DNA of 64,000 nucleotides from Phytoactinopolyspora mesophila (GTDB lineage Bacteria; Actinomycetota; Actinomycetes; Jiangellales; Jiangellaceae), in the NCBI RefSeq assembly GCF_010122465.1, contig NZ_WLZY01000001.1, forward strand, positions 868,001-932,000, read 5' to 3'. The notes beneath the pieces are model-generated. The model ran no database searches. It saw nothing but the letters and a program-made list of their open reading frames with translations, and was not told the DNA's origin. This document shows positions 50,399 through 59,085 of this stretch, piece after piece; within the stretch, counting starts at the first letter, position 1; each line of letters starts with the position of its first letter. A program made the translations under genes and the position numbers.

Positions 50399-51321
50399 CG
50401 ACGCTGCTCGCGGGACGCGGCGACGGCGATCTGGGCGGCGAGGGCGGCGTTGGCCAGGATGATGCGCACATTGGTGGCCAGGCTGGCGCCTTCGGTGGCC
50501 GTGTGGAAATGCTCCAGGAGCACCGGTGTGACGTCCTTGCCGGTGATGTGGTCGCGCTCGATGATGTTCAGCCCCTCAGCCAGCACGCGATCATGCAGGT
50601 CGCGGTCCAGCTGCTGGTCTTCCGGGAGCGGGTTGGCGACGACGAGCGCCGCCGGGCTGACCCCGAACGCCATGTGGGAACGCCAGGCGTCGGCGATCTG
50701 CTCCGGCGAGTCCAGCTTCCAGTCCACCTCGAACCCGCTATCGGTGACGAAGAAGCCCGGGAAGCGCGTGGTCCGGTAGCCGACGACGCCCACCCCCAAA
50801 GTCTCCAGCCGCTCCAGCGTCGCGCCAACATCCAGGATCGACTTGACCCCGGCGCACACAACGACGATCGGTGCGCCGGCCAGCGTCGTCAGATCGGCGG
50901 ACTCGTCGAAGGTCTGCGCCGCCTCCCGGTGCACGCCGCCCAGACCGCCCGTGGCGAAGACGCTGATACCGGCCGCGGCCGCGACTGCGCTGGTACTGGC
51001 CACCGTCGTCGCCCCGTCGACGCCTCGGGCCGCCGCCACCGCCAGGTCGCGGATCGAGAGCTTCACGACGTCGTCGCTGGTCGCCAGCGTGGTCAAGGCG
51101 TCGTCATCCAGGCCCACACATAAGCGGCCGGCCACCATGCCGATGGTGGCCGGAACCGCTCCGTTGTCGCGGACCGTCTGCTCGATCTCGCGCGCGACGC
51201 GCAGGTTATCCGGGCGAGGCAGGCCGTGGGAGATGATGGTGCTTTCCAGCGCCACGACCGGCGCGCCCGCGTTCAGGGCGGAGCGGACCTCGTCGCTGGT
51301 GTCAAAGTTCGAATCAGGCAC
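50395..51321 (-). CDS. psuG: Pseudouridine-5'-phosphate glycosidase
   Basis: 308 residues from GTG 51321. Conserved blocks: VVALESTIISHGLPRPDNLRVA, VPATIGMVAGRLCVGLD, VVKLSIRDLAVAAARG, GATTVASTSAVAAAAGI, FATGGLGGVHR and VVCAGVKSILDVGATLE. It cleaves pseudouridine 5'-phosphate to uracil and ribose 5-phosphate. No nucleoside transporter is adjacent. Confidence 0.95.
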   Translation of the reverse strand: MPDSNFDTSDEVRSALNAGAPVVALESTIISHGLPRPDNLRVAREIEQTVRDNGAVPATIGMVAGRLCVGLDDDALTTLATSDDVVKLSIRDLAVAAARGVDGATTVASTSAVAAAAGISVFATGGLGGVHREAAQTFDESADLTTLAGAPIVVVCAGVKSILDVGATLERLETLGVGVVGYRTTRFPGFFVTDSGFEVDWKLDSPEQIADAWRSHMAFGVSPAALVVANPLPEDQQLDRDLHDRVLAEGLNIIERDHITGKDVTPVLLEHFHTATEGASLATNVRIILANAALAAQIAVAASREQRR

Positions 51322-51354
51322 AACCCGGACGCTACCCTGCCTGCGTCCCCGCAT

Positions 51355-51444
51355 CGGTGATCGTGAGCACATTACAGCCCCCAACCGCATCGTTATGCCC
51401 GATTTGTCGTGGCGATCAGAGCCACAACGTGCTCACGATCACCG
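51355..51444. repeat. 90-bp miniature palindromic element (family A)
   Basis: 16-bp perfect outer arms, CGGTGATCGTGAGCAC (51355-51370) and its inverse (51429-51444), with partial inner pairing, centre containing ATCGTTATGCCCG. Between psuG and the P5C dehydrogenase gene, both leftward. Confidence 0.8.
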
Positions 51445-51525
51445 AAGGGGTGGAGGGGGAGATATGGGTCGAGGCGTGGGATCGGGGTGCGGCGTGGGAT
51501 CTGGGTGCGGCGTGAAGCGCGTCCG

Positions 51526-53145
51526 CTACCGCTGACGGTGGTCGGTGGCGGGGACGAAAGTCTCCTTGATCGCCCGGGTGGAGGTCCAGCGCAGGAGGTT
51601 CTGCGGCGCGCCGGCTTTGTCGTTGGTACCCGACCCCCGCGCGCCACCGAAAGGCTGCTGGCCAACGACAGCACCGGTGGGTTTGTCGTTGATGTAGAAA
51701 TTCCCAGCGGCGAAACGCAGCGCCTCTGTGGCGTAAGCGATCGCGGTCCGGTCCTGGGCGATGATCGCACCGGTCAAGGCATAGGGTGCGACACCTTCCA
51801 TCTGATCGACGACGCGCTCGAAGTCGGCATCGTCGTACACATGCACGGCCAGGAACGGTCCGAAGTACTCAGTGGTGAACACCTCGTCGTCCGGATTCGG
51901 GCATTCAACGATCGTCGGCCGGACGAAATAGCCCGTCGAGTCGTCGTACGTGCCCCCGGCAAGCACCGTGATGGACGGCTCCGCGTGGGCACGATCGATC
52001 GCGCCTTTCAGCTTGGTGAAGGCCCGCTCGTCGATCACGGCGCCCAGGAAGTTCTCAAAATCCCGCACATCACCCATCGGCAGCGACTGCGTCACGTCCA
52101 CCAGGTCATCGCGCATCCGATCCCACACGCTGCGGGCCACGTAGGCGCGCGACGCCGCAGAGCACTTCTGCCCCTGGTATTCGAACGCACCGCGGATCAG
52201 CGCTGTCCGCGCCACGTCAGGGTCCGCCGACGGATGTGCCACCACGAAGTCCTTACCGCCGGTCTCGCCGACGATACGCGGATAGGAGCGGTAGCCGGTG
52301 ATGTTCTCCGCAGCGGTACGCCACAGATGCTGGAACGTGGCGGTGGACCCGGTGAAATGGATGCCGGCCAGCGCCGGATCGGCCAGGGCCACCTCGGACA
52401 CCTCGACGCCATCGCCCGGAAGCATATTGATCACCCCTGGCGGCAGCCCAGCCTCCTCAAGCAGGCGCATCGTCCAATGGGCCGCGAACTGCTGGCTCGG
52501 CGCCGGCTTCCACAACACGGTGTTTCCCATCAACGCCGGCGCTGTCGGCAGGTTCCCGGCGATCGCGGTGAAGTTGAACGGCGTGACCGCGTAGACGAAC
52601 CCTTCGAGCGGCCGGTGATCGAGACGGTTCCACACACCGGGGCTGTTGGCCGCGGGCTGCTCGGCCAGGATCTGGCGGGCGAAGTGCACGTTGAACCGCC
52701 AGAAGTCGATCAGCTCACAGGCGGAGTCGATCTCAGCCTGGACAAACGTCTTGCTCTGTCCGAGCATCGTCGCCGCGTTCAAGGTGTCCCGCCACGGACC
52801 GGCCAGCAGGTCCGCCGCCTTGAGCAGGATCGCCGCGCGGTCGTCGAAGCTCAAGCTCCGCCACGGTCCCGCAGCCGCGGCCGCCGCAGTGATCGCCGCC
52901 TTCGTGTCGTCGTGGGTGGCTCCGCGCAACACCCCCAGGACACGGCTGTGCGCGTGTGGCTGGCGCACGGCCCGCTCCGGTCCCCCGCCGGGTCGCCGCT
53001 CCCCACCGATCGTCGCTGTGAGTTCCACCGGCCCGGCATCCAGCTCCTTCGCCCTGCGCTCCAGGCTGGCGCGTTCCGCGCTCCCGGGTGCGTAGGCTCG
53101 GACCGGCTCGTTCACGGGCACAGGCACCTGGGTCACAGCGTCCAC
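51526..53145 (-). CDS. pruA: 1-pyrroline-5-carboxylate dehydrogenase
   Basis: 539 residues from GTG 53145 (AGAGGA 8 nt upstream). Aldehyde-dehydrogenase fold specific for P5C: VTPFNFTAIAGNLPTAPALMGN, GDGVEVSEVALADPALAGIHFTGS, general base Glu in VGETGGKDF, nucleophile Cys in GQKCSAASR, and the C-terminal YINDKPTGAVVGQQPFGG. It oxidises P5C (glutamate semialdehyde) to glutamate. A proline dehydrogenase gene normally nearby is absent, so proline oxidation must be encoded elsewhere. Divergently transcribed from a PucR-type regulator. Confidence 0.95.
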   Translation of the reverse strand: MDAVTQVPVPVNEPVRAYAPGSAERASLERRAKELDAGPVELTATIGGERRPGGGPERAVRQPHAHSRVLGVLRGATHDDTKAAITAAAAAAGPWRSLSFDDRAAILLKAADLLAGPWRDTLNAATMLGQSKTFVQAEIDSACELIDFWRFNVHFARQILAEQPAANSPGVWNRLDHRPLEGFVYAVTPFNFTAIAGNLPTAPALMGNTVLWKPAPSQQFAAHWTMRLLEEAGLPPGVINMLPGDGVEVSEVALADPALAGIHFTGSTATFQHLWRTAAENITGYRSYPRIVGETGGKDFVVAHPSADPDVARTALIRGAFEYQGQKCSAASRAYVARSVWDRMRDDLVDVTQSLPMGDVRDFENFLGAVIDERAFTKLKGAIDRAHAEPSITVLAGGTYDDSTGYFVRPTIVECPNPDDEVFTTEYFGPFLAVHVYDDADFERVVDQMEGVAPYALTGAIIAQDRTAIAYATEALRFAAGNFYINDKPTGAVVGQQPFGGARGSGTNDKAGAPQNLLRWTSTRAIKETFVPATDHRQR

Positions 53146-53376
53146 GGATGATGTCCTCTCGTCCAAACCGGTGCATGAGGCAGTCAGGCCCCGCGTGGGA
53201 ATGTCGACGCCACGCGGGGCACTAGTAGATGCGAACTTACGCGGGTGCCCGCGCCAACACTCTGGACAACCGCCACGGCGATCGGCATCCGTATTGGACA
53301 TATGCTCAACCATGCTGGACATTGAGTATCTGACCTGCAACGACCCGGTGCACGGTGGCGCACCCGGAGGACGGCC

Positions 53377-54564
53377 ATGCGACCCGAACTTCAGGACATC
53401 GTCGACGAGGTGTCCCGGCTCCTGCTGAGGCCGGCCACACTTGAAGATCGCAACTTCAACCTGGTGGCCTTCTGCTCACACGAAGACCCCATCGACGAGG
53501 TCCGCCAGAACACCATCCTGCGGCGGCATTCGTCGGCCGATGTCCGCGAATGGTTCGAGCAGTTCGGCATCGCTGCCACCGACCATCCGGTACACATACC
53601 GGCCTCACCTGACCGCGGTCTCCTCGCGCGGCTCTGCCTGCCGGCCCGCTGGAACGGCGTCACCTATGGATATTTGTGGCTGCTCGACGAACACAACGAA
53701 CTGCGCGACGCCGACGTCCCCGCCGCGGTCGCGCTGGCGGGCCGAGCGGGTGCGCTGATGGCACAGGATTCCCGTGTCCGCGAAGACCTCGGATACAAGC
53801 TGCAGGATCTGCTCTCAACTGACCACGAGACGGCGGAACAGGCCGCCCAGGACATTCACGACCAAGGCGTCATTCAGCGCGGGACACCGGTCGCGGCCAT
53901 CGATATCCGGCTGGAAGCAGCCGGCGCCGGCGAGCCGGTGCCGGCGCGTCTGTCCGACTTGCCCCGTTCGATTCTGGTCACGGCCATGGGCGGGCATACC
54001 GTCGTGCTCGTGCCGCTGGCCGGTACTGACCTCTCCCCAGCTACGACGATGGCGCAGCGGGTCCTGGATCTGTACCGGCAGCGGTTGGCACCGCCGCATC
54101 GCGAGGAACTGGCGGCCGGTGTCGGAGCTCCGCGTGCCGACCTGGTCCAGGCCCACGCGAGCTGGCAGGAAGCGCGCGTCGCTAGCCGGGCAGGTCACGC
54201 GCTACCACAGTTCCGGCCCGTGGCCTCCTGGGCCGACCTCGGCGTTTACCGGCTCTTGGGATGCGGCACCGACACTTCCCTCGCCAACGCGATCCTGGAC
54301 CCCGCCGTCTTGCGGCTATTGGAGCACGACGACACCGACCTGCGAGACACCGCGACCGTGTACCTCCAGCACGGAGGCAATGTGCAGCAGTCGGCCGCGG
54401 CGCTTAATGTGCACCGCCAAACCGTCTATTACCGGCTGGGACGCATCGAACAGATCACCGGTCTCGACCTGGCCCGCGGCGATCAGCGGCTGCTGCTACA
54501 CCTCGGTCTGACGATGGCTCCGCTGCTGGCCGACTCGATGCTCACGCGCGATCCGTCGCGATGA
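53377..54564 (+). CDS. PucR-family regulator of proline catabolism (probable)
   Basis: 395 residues: an N-terminal sensor region (about 1-160), a GGDEF-like remnant middle, and the PucR C-terminal helix-turn-helix (DTATVYLQHGGNVQQSAAALNVHRQTVYYRLGRIEQITG). Proteins of this layout next to pruA act as proline-responsive activators in actinobacteria (the PruC/PutR type). The 230-bp divergent gap contains two TGGACAT repeats (about 53293 and 53314) that may be its sites. Confidence 0.88.
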   Translation: MRPELQDIVDEVSRLLLRPATLEDRNFNLVAFCSHEDPIDEVRQNTILRRHSSADVREWFEQFGIAATDHPVHIPASPDRGLLARLCLPARWNGVTYGYLWLLDEHNELRDADVPAAVALAGRAGALMAQDSRVREDLGYKLQDLLSTDHETAEQAAQDIHDQGVIQRGTPVAAIDIRLEAAGAGEPVPARLSDLPRSILVTAMGGHTVVLVPLAGTDLSPATTMAQRVLDLYRQRLAPPHREELAAGVGAPRADLVQAHASWQEARVASRAGHALPQFRPVASWADLGVYRLLGCGTDTSLANAILDPAVLRLLEHDDTDLRDTATVYLQHGGNVQQSAAALNVHRQTVYYRLGRIEQITGLDLARGDQRLLLHLGLTMAPLLADSMLTRDPSR

Positions 54565-54670
54565 CGTCGTGGTCATGCTGGGGATCGGTCTCATAGCCCC
54601 AGCCGCGCTTCGGCGGACCGCTGATCCGGTGTGTCTCGTCAGGTGTGCGGATGCGCAATACGGTGGAGAG

Positions 54671-56317
54671 ATGACAGCCACGCACGAGGTCACCAACCAG
54701 CCGCCACCGCTGGTCGACTATGACGCGTTCGCCGCTGACGCGGCCCTTGTCGAGGCCTACCAGCGCCACGGCTCGGCCGCCCGGCGTGAAAGTCTCCATG
54801 ATCTGGGCCGGGCCGCCGGTTCTGCCGAGGCCCGCCAATGGGCCCGGGAGGCCGACACCCATCACCCCGTCCTGCGCACCCATGACCGCTACGGCCATCG
54901 AATCGACGAGGTCGATTTCCATCCGTCCTGGCACCGGCTCATGGAAACTGCGGTGTCGCACGGCCTGCACGCCGGCCCGTGGGGACTCGGCGAACCGCAC
55001 GCGCACGCGACACGCGCCGCCGGATTCCTGGTGTGGAGCCAGGTCGAGGCCGCACACATGTGCCCCATCTCGATGACGTACGCGGCCGTGCCGGCGCTGC
55101 GGGTCAGTCCGGCGATCTCCTCGGTGTGGGAGCCACGGCTCACCGGCCCCTACGAGCCCGGGCTACGCCCACCCGGCGCCAAGGCAGGAGTCCTGGCCGG
55201 GATGGCGATGACCGAGAAGCAGGGCGGCTCCGACGTGCGGGCCAACAGCACCCGGGCCGAGCCGGCCGGCGACGGCTGGTACGAGCTCACCGGGCACAAA
55301 TGGTTCTGCTCCGCGCCGATGAACGACGTCTTCCTCGTGCTCGCGCAGGCGCCGGAAGGGCTGAGCTGCTTCGTCGTTCCCCGGATTCTCGACGACGGCT
55401 CCCGCAACGTCTTCCGCATCCAGCGGCTCAAAGACAAACTCGGCAACCGGGCGAACGCCTCCGCCGAGATCGAGCTCGACGGCACCCACGGACAACTGCT
55501 GGGCGAAGAAGGCCGTGGTGTGCCCACCATCATCGAGATGGTCGCGGCCACCCGCCTCGACTGCATTCTCGGTTCCGCGGCACAGATGCGCCGCGCCGTC
55601 GCCGAAGCGGCCTGGCATACCGCGCACCGCACAGCGTTCGGCACCAAACTCGACGACGCGCCGTTGATGCAGGCTGTGCTCGCAGACCTGGCGGTCGAGT
55701 CCGAAGCCGCTACCGCACTCGCGATCCGGCTCGCGTCGTGTGTCGACCACGCCGGCGATCCGCACGAGCAGGCACTACGCCGGATCGGGCTGCCGTTGGG
55801 CAAGTTCTGGGTCTGCAAACGTACGCCGCACGTCGTCGCGGAGTCGCTCGAGTGTCTCGGTGGCAACGGTTACGTGGAAGAAAGTGACATGCCGCGTCTC
55901 TACCGCGAGGCGCCGCTCAACTCCATCTGGGAAGGAGCCGGCAACGTCCAGGCGCTCGACCTGCTGCGGGTGCTCACCCGGGAGCCGGAGGCGATCAACG
56001 CCTGGCGTGCAGAGGTCGACGTCGCCGCCGACGCCGCTCCCAGCGCCGGCGCTCAGCTCCGCACGGCGGTCGCCGACGTCGAATCGCTGCTGCGTGCGGT
56101 GGCCGCCGAACCGGACGCTGCCGCTCGCCAAGCCCGGACTCTGGCGGGCCGGATGGCGGTCCTCCTGCAGGCGTCGCTGCTGGTGCGGTTCGCGCCTCCG
56201 GCCGTCGCCGACGCTTTCTGCGCCACCCGGCTCGACGCCTCGCACGGAGTGTTCGGAATGGTGCCACCCGCCGTCGACACCCGCACGATTCTCGACCGGG
56301 CCACTCCCCCACGATGA
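54671..56317 (+). CDS. AidB-like acyl-CoA dehydrogenase
   Basis: 548 residues from ATG 54671 (GGTGGAGAG upstream; the open frame begins earlier at 54569 but lacks a good start). Features: MAMTEKQGGSDVRANST, YELTGHKWFCSAP, NRANASAEIELD, LECLGGNGYVEESDMPRLYREAPLNSIWEGAGNVQALDLLR. These match the AidB/isovaleryl-CoA dehydrogenase branch, FAD-dependent and active in the alkylation response in E. coli. In actinobacteria it may be a true acyl-CoA dehydrogenase. Confidence 0.92.
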   Translation: MTATHEVTNQPPPLVDYDAFAADAALVEAYQRHGSAARRESLHDLGRAAGSAEARQWAREADTHHPVLRTHDRYGHRIDEVDFHPSWHRLMETAVSHGLHAGPWGLGEPHAHATRAAGFLVWSQVEAAHMCPISMTYAAVPALRVSPAISSVWEPRLTGPYEPGLRPPGAKAGVLAGMAMTEKQGGSDVRANSTRAEPAGDGWYELTGHKWFCSAPMNDVFLVLAQAPEGLSCFVVPRILDDGSRNVFRIQRLKDKLGNRANASAEIELDGTHGQLLGEEGRGVPTIIEMVAATRLDCILGSAAQMRRAVAEAAWHTAHRTAFGTKLDDAPLMQAVLADLAVESEAATALAIRLASCVDHAGDPHEQALRRIGLPLGKFWVCKRTPHVVAESLECLGGNGYVEESDMPRLYREAPLNSIWEGAGNVQALDLLRVLTREPEAINAWRAEVDVAADAAPSAGAQLRTAVADVESLLRAVAAEPDAAARQARTLAGRMAVLLQASLLVRFAPPAVADAFCATRLDASHGVFGMVPPAVDTRTILDRATPPR

Positions 56318-56330
56318 GACACACCACGTC

Positions 56331-56465
56331 ATGATCTGCTCCCAATGCCGCGAAACCCGTCACGACGAGTGCCCGGCCCGCACCAGGGGCCGGTCATGGT
56401 GCGACTGCCAGCACCAGGACACCAACCAGCCCACCGAGCCCGCGACTGGCCACGCCTCCGAATAG
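56331..56465 (+). CDS. Cys-rich 44-residue zinc-binding-like mini-protein
   Basis: MICSQCRETRHDECPART then GRSWCDCQHQD and a TEPATGHASE tail. Five Cys and two His (C-x2-C, HDEC, CDCQH) form a plausible small zinc ribbon; similar short proteins are widespread in actinobacteria. It starts 13 nt after the AidB-like gene stop, same strand, and is probably co-transcribed. No function known. Confidence 0.7.
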   Translation: MICSQCRETRHDECPARTRGRSWCDCQHQDTNQPTEPATGHASE

Positions 56466-56480
56466 CCACCCCGCACGGTT

Positions 56481-56571
56481 CGGTGATCGTCAGCGGATTG
56501 TGGTCGCGTTTTGGTGATCAACAGTGCGTTCTGGTTGTAACTCAGCAACCACAATCCGCTGACGATCACCG
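56481..56571. repeat. 91-bp miniature palindromic element (family A) with nested half-copy
   Basis: 24-bp perfect arms, 56481-56504 and 56548-56571 (outer CGGTGATCGTCAGCGG, inner TTGTGGT). The centre holds a second, diverged half-arm (GGTGATCAACAGTGCG then TTCTGGTTGT), so it looks like one element grown from tandem copies. Placed between convergent genes, where it also can terminate transcription. Confidence 0.85.
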
Positions 56572-56578
56572 CTGGGGG

Positions 56579-56974
56579 TTAGAGGCTGACGGAGCAATCC
56601 GGCACTTCGGCGGCGTTGACAACCGTGCGGCCCTCGACCACCACGGTGACCGTTCCGGTGCATCCGGAGCTGCTCATGGTGCCGTCGAAGGTAGCCGTGG
56701 CGGCATGACCGTCCGTGGTGCGCGCCTCACAGCGAGCCGTGCCGGCCAGCGATGTTCCGCTTCGCGTCAGGTCGGTGGCACAGTCCGGCTTGCCTTGCAG
56801 CTCGATGCCCGCCTGGGCCAACTGGTCCTGGATGCCCTTCTCCAGGGCTCTGGACGCCGCAGCGTCGATGCTTCCGGACAGCCGATCAGTGATCTCGGAG
56901 CAGCCGGTGACCGCGAGTAGCGGTAGGACGAGGACGACAAGTAGCCTGCGCACGAACGCAGCATAGACGATCAT
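56579..56974 (-). CDS. DUF4333-like lipoprotein
   Basis: 131 residues from ATG 56974. Signal with lipobox (RRLLVVLVLPLLAVTGCS). The mature part: helical stalk (IDAAASRALEKGIQDQLAQAG), then a small domain with paired Cys (PDCATDL, ARCEART, SSGCTGTV, PDCSVSL) and strands. Size and Cys spacing fit DUF4333 secreted/lipid-anchored proteins of actinobacteria. Function unknown. Confidence 0.75.
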   Translation of the reverse strand: MIVYAAFVRRLLVVLVLPLLAVTGCSEITDRLSGSIDAAASRALEKGIQDQLAQAGIELQGKPDCATDLTRSGTSLAGTARCEARTTDGHAATATFDGTMSSSGCTGTVTVVVEGRTVVNAAEVPDCSVSL

Positions 56975-57076
56975 GATCGTCACGCCGCATGTGGAGGCGA
57001 CAGAATTTGAGACAGTCTCGTCCGGATTATGGACACCACCTCGTAGTCCGCGCATAGGCGTGCGAGTATTGCTGGC

Positions 57077-57163
57077 ATGTTGAACGCGTCGATGCTCTAC
57101 CTCGTGGTCCGCCGCCACGTGGATTTCCGGCGCGTCGCCAGCATGATGTGTCTGGCCAGCTGA
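57077..57163 (+). CDS. Cys-ending leader peptide (sulfur-assimilation attenuator)
   Basis: 28 codons: MLNASMLYLVV, then RRHVDFRRVAS, then MMCLAS and stop. Actinobacterial sulfur genes commonly carry such a leader with a conserved RRHVDxxRVxS block and a Cys codon just before the end; ribosome stalling at the Cys when cysteinyl-tRNA is scarce is thought to raise downstream expression. It lies 112 nt upstream of sir, same strand. The RNA alternatives in the 57164-57274 leader are not clear to me; a short GCCCG/CGGGC hairpin is present. Confidence 0.8.
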   Translation: MLNASMLYLVVRRHVDFRRVASMMCLAS

Positions 57164-57274
57164 CCCGCCCGTCGATTCTATTCCGGGCGCTCGGACGTGT
57201 CGGCTAATCGGTCACCGTCGATCTGACCCGCGCGTTTCGCTGCGTCCCCGACCCCTCGAGGACGAGATCTCTCA

Positions 57275-58939
57275 ATGCCACCGAGCAAGGTTGACATCCC
57301 CCGCCGACCGCGCGGCGAAGGCCAGTGGGCGTTCGGCCACCTCGAACCCCTCAACCCCAACGAGCGGGTCAAGAGGGACGACGACGGCCTCAACGTGCGT
57401 GCGCGCATCGAGAACATCTACAGCAAGCGGGGCTTCGCCAGTATCGACCCGCAGGACCTGCGCGGCCGGTTCCGCTGGTACGGCCTGTACACCCAGCGTC
57501 GTCCCGGCATTCCCGGTGGACGCACGGCCGTGCTGGAGCCGCACGAGCTAGACGACGAGTACTTCATGCTGCGGGTGCGCATCGACGGCGGTGCGCTCAC
57601 CACCGAACAGCTGCGCGTCATCGCGGACATCTCCACCACCTACGCGCGCGACACCGCCGACGTCACCGACCGGCAGAACGTCCAGCTGCACTGGATCCGT
57701 GTCGAAGACGTTCCGGCCATCTGGGAGAAGCTCGAGGCCGTCGGGCTGTCCACGATGGAAGCGTGCGGAGATACGCCGCGGGTCATCCTCGGTTCACCGG
57801 TGGCGGGCATCGCGGCCGACGAGGTCCTCGACCCGGAGTGGGCCATCGAGGAGATCCAGAACCGCTATATCGGCTCGCACGAATTCTCGAACCTGCCACG
57901 TAAGTTCAAGTCGGCCATCAGCGGGCTGCCCGACGTCTCACACGAGACCAGCGACATCTCCTTCATCGGGGTCAACCACCCCGAGCACGGCCCCGGCCTC
58001 GACCTCTGGGTCGGTGGTGGACTGTCCACCAACCCGAAGCTGGCCGTGCGCCTCGGCACCTGGATCCCGCTGGAGGAGGTGCCAGAGGTCTGGGCCGGCG
58101 TCACCCGCATCTTCCGCGACTACGGCTACCGCCGCCTGCGGCACCGCGCCCGCCTGAAGTTCCTCGTCGACGACTGGGGTGCGGAGAAGTTCCGCGAAGT
58201 GCTCGAGTCCGACGACTACCTGGGCCGCAAGCTGATCGACGGCCCGGCTCCCCCGGTCCCCGAGCAACCCTTCGACCACGTCGGCGTCCACGAGCAGAAG
58301 GACGGCCGCTACTACGTCGGCGTGGCTCCGCTGGTGGGACGTGTTTCCGGAACCACTCTCGCGACCCTGGCCGACATGGCCGAACGGCACGGCTCGACCC
58401 GGATCCGGGCCACGCCGTATCAGAAGCTCGTCATCCTCGACGTCGAGGCCGACGCCGTGGAGCCGCTCATCGCCGACCTCGACTCCATCGGTCTGCAGGC
58501 CCGGCCCAGCGTTTTCCGCCGTGGCACCATGGCCTGCACGGGCCTGGAGTACTGCAAACTGGCCATCGTGGAAACCAAGGGCCTGGCCTCTGACACCGTG
58601 GCCGAGCTGGAGAAGCGCCTCGAGGATGTCAACGACCAGCTCGACGTGCCGATCACCCTCAACGTCAATGGCTGCCCCAACTCGTGCGCCCGCATCCAGG
58701 TCGCCGACATCGGCCTCAAGGGCCAGATCGTCAAGGGCGAAGAAGGATTCCAGGTGCATCTGGGCGGCGGCACCGGCCTGGACGCCGGCTTCGGCCGCAA
58801 GCTACGCGGGCACAAGGTCACCGCTGCCGAGCTGCCGGAATATGTGGAACGGCTGGTCCGAGGCTTTCTCGCCCAGCGCGAACCCGGAGAGCGCTTTGCT
58901 CAGTGGGTCGCTCGTGCTGAGGAGGCGGCTCTGCAATGA
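57275..58939 (+). CDS. Ferredoxin-dependent sulfite (or nitrite) reductase
   Basis: 554 residues. Siroheme/4Fe-4S Cys ligands: C421 and C427 in ACTGLEYC, C467 and C471 in NVNGCPNSC. Earlier blocks: VTDRQNVQLHW, GDTPRVILGSPVAG, FIGVNHPEHGPGLDLWVGGGLS. In this operon (leader peptide, zinc-ribbon mini-protein, cysH, cysG) it is the assimilatory sulfite reductase, reducing sulfite to sulfide; a nitrite reductase is unlikely. GAGGACGAG precedes the ATG. Confidence 0.95.
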   Translation: MPPSKVDIPRRPRGEGQWAFGHLEPLNPNERVKRDDDGLNVRARIENIYSKRGFASIDPQDLRGRFRWYGLYTQRRPGIPGGRTAVLEPHELDDEYFMLRVRIDGGALTTEQLRVIADISTTYARDTADVTDRQNVQLHWIRVEDVPAIWEKLEAVGLSTMEACGDTPRVILGSPVAGIAADEVLDPEWAIEEIQNRYIGSHEFSNLPRKFKSAISGLPDVSHETSDISFIGVNHPEHGPGLDLWVGGGLSTNPKLAVRLGTWIPLEEVPEVWAGVTRIFRDYGYRRLRHRARLKFLVDDWGAEKFREVLESDDYLGRKLIDGPAPPVPEQPFDHVGVHEQKDGRYYVGVAPLVGRVSGTTLATLADMAERHGSTRIRATPYQKLVILDVEADAVEPLIADLDSIGLQARPSVFRRGTMACTGLEYCKLAIVETKGLASDTVAELEKRLEDVNDQLDVPITLNVNGCPNSCARIQVADIGLKGQIVKGEEGFQVHLGGGTGLDAGFGRKLRGHKVTAAELPEYVERLVRGFLAQREPGERFAQWVARAEEAALQ

Positions 58940-59085
58940 CGACACGAGCGGCGATCCTGCACTGCCCGTTCTGCGGTGAGGAAGATCTCTTCCCGGTTGA
59001 GGAACATGGGGGCTGGGAATGCCGCTCTTGTCTGCGTGTCTTTTCGGTGAAGATGCTTGGCCTGTCCACGCGAAGGGGACTCTAG
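58936..59085 (+). CDS. 49-residue zinc-ribbon mini-protein in the sulfur operon
   Basis: MTTRAAILHCPFCGEEDLF then HGGWECRSCLRVFSVKMLG, two CxxC pairs forming a zinc ribbon. It starts with ATGA overlap at the sir stop and ends directly at the cysH start (TAGATG), so it is translated between them. Such ribbon proteins recur in actinobacterial sir-cysH operons; role unproved, perhaps in electron delivery or siroheme handling. Confidence 0.8.
   Translation: MTTRAAILHCPFCGEEDLFPVEEHGGWECRSCLRVFSVKMLGLSTRRGL

Noticed and set aside
56481-56571. CRISPR or tandem-repeat interpretation of the palindromes
   Set aside because: Each is a single palindrome with unrelated spacing between copies; there are no regularly spaced repeats and no cas genes.
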